Shown here piece after piece: positions 20,723-24,004 of a stretch of DNA of 24,004 nt. Made by a program: the position numbers and the translations under genes. The notes below the pieces were generated by a model, which was not told the origin of the DNA, searched no databases, and saw only the letters and a program-made list of their open reading frames with translations. Source of the DNA: an uncultured Eubacteriales bacterium (GTDB lineage Bacteria > Bacillota > Clostridia > Oscillospirales > CAG-272); the NCBI GenBank assembly GCA_934503195.1, contig CAKSVM010000048.1:1-24004 (forward strand). Direction: 5' to 3'. Every line of letters begins with the position of its first letter. Position 1 is the first letter of the stretch.

Positions 20723-21841
20723 TTACAGCTCGTCGGAGAAGACCTTCTTCACGGCTTCAAGATATCCGTAGCCGTAGAGGTCGTCGGGTTCGAGATAGCT
20801 CGTCTCGGTCCACTCGTTCCAGCTGTTGACCGTGACGAGTCGGTGCTGATCGGGATGGCGGTCGAGGTAATCCTTCGCCATGCGCAGTGCCTTCTCGAAG
20901 TTCTCGGGAGTGTTGTTTCTCGTGACGCTTCCGCCGAAGTTCTTAAAGCGCGGGTTGTTGTCCCAGCCGATCGACGCGTGCGGGAAGTAGAGCGTCTTCG
21001 TGTAGTTCTTCTCGATCGTGTCGTACTGACGCTTGACGTCCTCAAGGATGTCGAGGTAGTCGCGGTTCATGTCGGTGAAGTGGGCGAACTGATAGTGAGT
21101 CGTGCTGTCAAAGCCCATGTTCTCGAACTGAGTCTTCGTGATGCCGTGGCCGTTCGAGTCGACGCCCGAGAGATTCGTTCCGTTCATGCCCCACGCCGCG
21201 GCCTGGAGATGAAGTCCGGGGAATCCGGCCTTTACGACCTCGTTCCTGAACCAGTCAAGCGCGAAGGCCGCCTCGTCGGGTCCTCCGAGACCCTTCGCGA
21301 GGTTTACAAGGTCGTAGAACATGAAGACCGGCTTTCCGTCGATCTTATAGTAGGACGGATGACCGAAATACATATCGATGATCCTGTGGACGACCTTCTC
21401 AAACTCGGGGCGCGGCTGTGAGCCTTCCCAGACGACGGTGCGCGGGAAGCTGTCCGAGAGGTTTATGTTCCAGACGTTGTTGGCGTCGTGGTTTGCCCAC
21501 ATGATGTAGAACTTTACGAGGTTGTTGTTCTTCGCCTTGAGGTAGCCGTTGTCAAGGCACTGCTCAAGGAAGGGACGACGGTCGTACCAGTACCAGTCAT
21601 AGATGAAGACGTTGACGTTGTGATCATGGGCGCAGGCGATCTGACTCTCCATGACATACGGGTCAGCCTCGTTGACATAGCCCCAGAGCGGCTTGCGGTT
21701 CCAGAAGTAGTCCTTGTTCTTTCTGACCGAGTTCTTGACCGACTGCCATTCGCCGATTCCCTCAGGCCAGAACATTCTCGACCGGGGCTCGTCCCCGGTG
21801 TACGACGGCCAGATATAGGCCGCGACGTCGTATTTCTGCAT
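20723..21841 (-). CDS. WbsX / GH99-like glycan-active protein
   Basis: 372 residues, no signal peptide. It has the WbsX-type (GH99-like TIM barrel) landmarks: an opening VAAYIWPSYTGDEP, then NVFIYDWYWYDRRPFLE, HPSYYKIDGKPVFMFYD, and the C-terminal signature VNSWNEWTETSYLEPD. WbsX proteins occur in O-antigen and polysaccharide clusters, and related GH99 enzymes are endo-alpha-mannosidases. Whether this one hydrolyses or transfers sugar is unresolved. GAGG lies 8 bases before the ATG. It has its own perfect promoter and follows the GH36 gene on the same strand, suggesting joint use of plant or host glycans (inference). Confidence 0.85.
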   Translation of the reverse strand: MQKYDVAAYIWPSYTGDEPRSRMFWPEGIGEWQSVKNSVRKNKDYFWNRKPLWGYVNEADPYVMESQIACAHDHNVNVFIYDWYWYDRRPFLEQCLDNGYLKAKNNNLVKFYIMWANHDANNVWNINLSDSFPRTVVWEGSQPRPEFEKVVHRIIDMYFGHPSYYKIDGKPVFMFYDLVNLAKGLGGPDEAAFALDWFRNEVVKAGFPGLHLQAAAWGMNGTNLSGVDSNGHGITKTQFENMGFDSTTHYQFAHFTDMNRDYLDILEDVKRQYDTIEKNYTKTLYFPHASIGWDNNPRFKNFGGSVTRNNTPENFEKALRMAKDYLDRHPDQHRLVTVNSWNEWTETSYLEPDDLYGYGYLEAVKKVFSDEL

Positions 21842-21899
21842 TTTGCTTTCCTCTTTTTAATTTAATTTTTCGCGGAACACGATTCGGTTCACTTTGATG

Positions 21900-21928
21900 A
21901 TTATACCATATCCCGCGCGGATTGTCAA
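21900..21928 (-). promoter_or_regulatory. Perfect consensus promoter of the WbsX-like gene
   Basis: Minus strand: TTGACA (21923-21928), 17 bases, TATAAT (21900-21905) with TGG before it. Start near 21893, about 50 bases before the ATG. It begins only 27 bases after the GH36 stop, and no terminator was seen between the two genes. Confidence 0.87.
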
Positions 21929-21954
21929 GACGAAAGCGGATATTTTTTCCTCGC

Positions 21955-23997
21955 TCAGACGCGGCGCAGGAGGTAGACGTCGCCCGAGAAGTCGGCTCCG
22001 GCGTTCACGCGCAGAGTCTTTCCGGATATCTCCGAGCCGTCGGGATAGAGCTTTCCGGCGATTTCGTAGTCTCCTTTGAGCGCGATATCGAAGTCCTTCG
22101 CGTTTTTGAATCTGTGGACGACGACAAGCGCCTCGCTTTTGTCCTCGGAATATCTCACGACGGCCTGCGTTCCGGTCGGCGAGTGGAAGCTGCATTCGTC
22201 GGTGCGGTAGATATAGCTGTCTCCGCGCTTTATTATGTGGCAGACCTTCTCGTAGAAGTTCTCGGTCGCGAAGAGCTCGTCAAGCTGAGACTCCGAAAGC
22301 CCCGCGATATCGCCCGACCAGCAGAGCCGCCCTAAGAAGACCTGCGACATGATGTACGAGAATCTCTCCTTCGAGTACTCGGGGTGGAGCGTCGCCCAGA
22401 TCTGATTCTGTCTTGGCGGCGTGAGGTAATGCAGATTCGCGCTGACGACCGCGCATTCATAGACCTCGTGCGTGTCGCTCGCCGAGCTCATCTCGGTTAT
22501 GTCCATCATCGACGGTTCAAGACGGCATCCGCCCGACGCGCAGTTCTCGATGACGATCCCCGGGACGCCCGCTCTGATCTTCTTGAAATACTCTCTGACA
22601 AGCGACATCTGCGCTCTGAGGTTTTCCCCGGGCGAGTCGTCTCCGTCGATTCCCGCGCCCATAGACGCGTTGTAGTCGACCTTGAGATATCCGATCCCGG
22701 CGTCGTGGAGCTGCTTTATCACCTTTTCGTCGAGGTAGGCCACCGCCTCGGGATTCGAGAAGTCGAAGAACTTTCCGAGTCCGCCGTTTATGACGTGTCC
22801 GACGACCGCGTGTCCGTCCTTCTTCACCATGAGATCGTCGCGGGCGAAGATCTTCGAGACGTTGCTGCATCTCTCATACTCCATCCAGAGTCCGGGAATC
22901 ATTCCGCGCTCCTTCACCTTGTCGCAGTAGGCGCGAAGACCGTCCGGGAAGGCCTCGGTATTGAGATTCCAGTCGCCGACCGTCTTTCTCGGCGCGTACC
23001 ATCCGGCGTCCATGACGAGATATTTCGTCTTTCCGCGTTTCAGGATATCGGCCGCGGCGAGCATATCCTTTTCGGTCGGATTGCCCCAGCTCTTGACGTA
23101 ATCGTTGTAGGCGATCGCCATGTCATGCTTTTCGCCGAGTGCGTCGATCGCGCGGTGGCGCATCGAGAGAAGACGGTTAGAAAGCTCGGCGATCCCGCCT
23201 CTTGCCGTCGAGACGTAGGCTGTCGGCGATGTGAAGCTCTCTCCCGCGCCGATACGCTTACTCCAGAGCCCGAAAACGCTGTCGGCGAGTCCGATCGAGA
23301 GCGACACCTCCTCGGACACTCTCGTGAGTTCCATCTGCCACGAGCTGTTCTGCGCGAGGTAAACGCCCCAGATAATACCGTTCTTCGTGTCCTCCAGCGC
23401 GCCGTAGGGGTGATATTCGCGCACGGGTCTTGAACCGATCGCGCCGAGCTTCAGACTCTCGCCCGAGTATCCCCACGCCTTTTCGAGTCCGAGTCTTGTC
23501 AGCGTGTCGGACTGGAGAAGTCCCTCCATCGACCATCCGGCCTTGAAGCGGTGGAAGACCATATCCTTGCTTCCCTCGTTGTCAAGGTAAGGCGAGAGCG
23601 CGTCAAGCGAGACGCTGGTCAGGTATTCGAGCCTCAGTTCGCCTTCCGAATTGTTATAGAATTCGGTTCTGATCTCAACGCCCTTTTCGCCCTTGCGGTA
23701 GAAGAGGATGTGTCTTATGCCGAATTTCTCGTCCGATTCCTCAGTGGTGGTTATCGTTACCGTCTCGCCGTCCTCTTTCGCGTCGATCGACTTGTAGGTG
23801 AGCTTGTCGAGCGTCTCCGAGAGCTTGAAGCTGTTCGAGAACATCCCGGCGTCGTCGCGCGAGAGCTGGAGATGAGCGAGCGACGAGCTGTCGCAGGCTC
23901 TGGAGTTCTTCGGGGAGGACAGGTCAAACTCGGCGTCCGAGGGGGTAAGGAAAAGGACGGCGCGGTTCTTTGAGTTCAGGACATAGCGCGCGGTCAT
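21955..23997 (-). CDS. GH36-family alpha-galactosidase-type glycoside hydrolase (start near or beyond window edge)
   Basis: At least 680 residues. An N-terminal beta-sandwich (about 1-285) precedes a TIM barrel with GH36 hallmarks: YLVMDAGWY (326-334), PGLWMEYE (368-375), the nucleophile Asp441 in GYLKVDYN, ENCASGGCR (484-492) and the acid/base Asp508 in SSASDTHE. The C-terminal beta domain ends at LLRRV. GH36 enzymes remove alpha-galactosyl units, as from raffinose or galactomannan, or act on related alpha-linked sugars. The usual LKWDYN is LKVDYN and ECASGG is NCASGG, so the substrate may differ. No signal peptide, so probably cytosolic. The frame stays open past the ATG at 23997 to the end of the window and no ribosome-binding site is visible there, so the true start may lie outside. 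Confidence 0.9.
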   Translation of the reverse strand: MTARYVLNSKNRAVLFLTPSDAEFDLSSPKNSRACDSSSLAHLQLSRDDAGMFSNSFKLSETLDKLTYKSIDAKEDGETVTITTTEESDEKFGIRHILFYRKGEKGVEIRTEFYNNSEGELRLEYLTSVSLDALSPYLDNEGSKDMVFHRFKAGWSMEGLLQSDTLTRLGLEKAWGYSGESLKLGAIGSRPVREYHPYGALEDTKNGIIWGVYLAQNSSWQMELTRVSEEVSLSIGLADSVFGLWSKRIGAGESFTSPTAYVSTARGGIAELSNRLLSMRHRAIDALGEKHDMAIAYNDYVKSWGNPTEKDMLAAADILKRGKTKYLVMDAGWYAPRKTVGDWNLNTEAFPDGLRAYCDKVKERGMIPGLWMEYERCSNVSKIFARDDLMVKKDGHAVVGHVINGGLGKFFDFSNPEAVAYLDEKVIKQLHDAGIGYLKVDYNASMGAGIDGDDSPGENLRAQMSLVREYFKKIRAGVPGIVIENCASGGCRLEPSMMDITEMSSASDTHEVYECAVVSANLHYLTPPRQNQIWATLHPEYSKERFSYIMSQVFLGRLCWSGDIAGLSESQLDELFATENFYEKVCHIIKRGDSYIYRTDECSFHSPTGTQAVVRYSEDKSEALVVVHRFKNAKDFDIALKGDYEIAGKLYPDGSEISGKTLRVNAGADFSGDVYLLRRV

Positions 23998-24004
23998 GTC
24001 GCCG

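Noticed and set aside
22384..23433. A 349-codon open frame opposite the GH36 gene
   Set aside because: It is antisense to conserved catalytic motifs of GH36 and has low-complexity Arg/Val composition; a shadow frame.

Overview
The window looks like a GC-rich (roughly 60%) chromosome segment of a Bacillota bacterium, most likely an uncultured gut- or rumen-type Clostridia (Oscillospirales-like). The grounds are the walR-walK-yycH-yycI set, which is Firmicutes-specific, strong GGAGG ribosome-binding sites, and many near-perfect sigma-A promoters (TTGACA-N17-TATAAT, often with an extended TGn element) in short AT-rich gaps. The taxonomic placement is inference. No rRNA, tRNA or CRISPR array was seen.

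Layout. 1-3400 (minus strand): a sugar-phosphate block. It holds a zinc-type alcohol dehydrogenase, then RpiB-type isomerase, then a single-chain fusion of a ROK sugar kinase with a ribulose/allulose-phosphate 3-epimerase. Kinase, isomerase and epimerase are the three steps of D-allose catabolism (allose, allose-6-P, allulose-6-P, fructose-6-P). A divergent AraC-type regulator (3409-4146) faces them. 4180-5720: a small multi-pass membrane protein and a zinc-ribbon membrane protein, each with its own promoter. 5747-14199 (plus strand): a long, tightly packed run of rluA-type pseudouridine synthase, DUF3810 membrane metallopeptidase, membrane-anchored degenerate NodB-type protein, walR, walK, yycH, a 13-codon mini-ORF and yycI. 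It looks like one cell-envelope operon.

14200-15690: murA behind its own extended -10 promoter. An exact WalR box (TGTWAH-N5-TGTWAH) lies just upstream of that promoter, and an array of short palindromes lies in the leader, so the WalRK system encoded next door probably controls murA. 15829-18009: a TrmN6/YabB-like methyltransferase and rsmI. These sit side by side in many Firmicutes with a GIY-YIG gene between them; here the gap instead holds an 80-bp tandem repeat and long hairpins.

18012-19069: an accessory patch. It has an orphan 152-residue protein, the C-terminal stump of a GNAT acetyltransferase, a second WalR-box match (minus strand), a promoter followed at once by a terminator, a 180-bp fully palindromic MITE-like element, and a second related terminator directly before a MATE exporter gene (19070-20485). 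20486-20722 is a cluster of GGGACAAA repeats and palindromes. 20723-24004 (minus strand) carries two glycan-active enzymes, a WbsX/GH99-like protein and a GH36 alpha-galactosidase-type hydrolase. The second runs to, and possibly past, the window edge.

The most interesting signals are the WalR box and palindrome array before murA, the split and duplicated MATE leader with its MITE, the kinase-epimerase fusion with a vestigial duplicate of its own 3' end, and a deacetylase-like protein with broken catalytic motifs transcribed just ahead of walRK.
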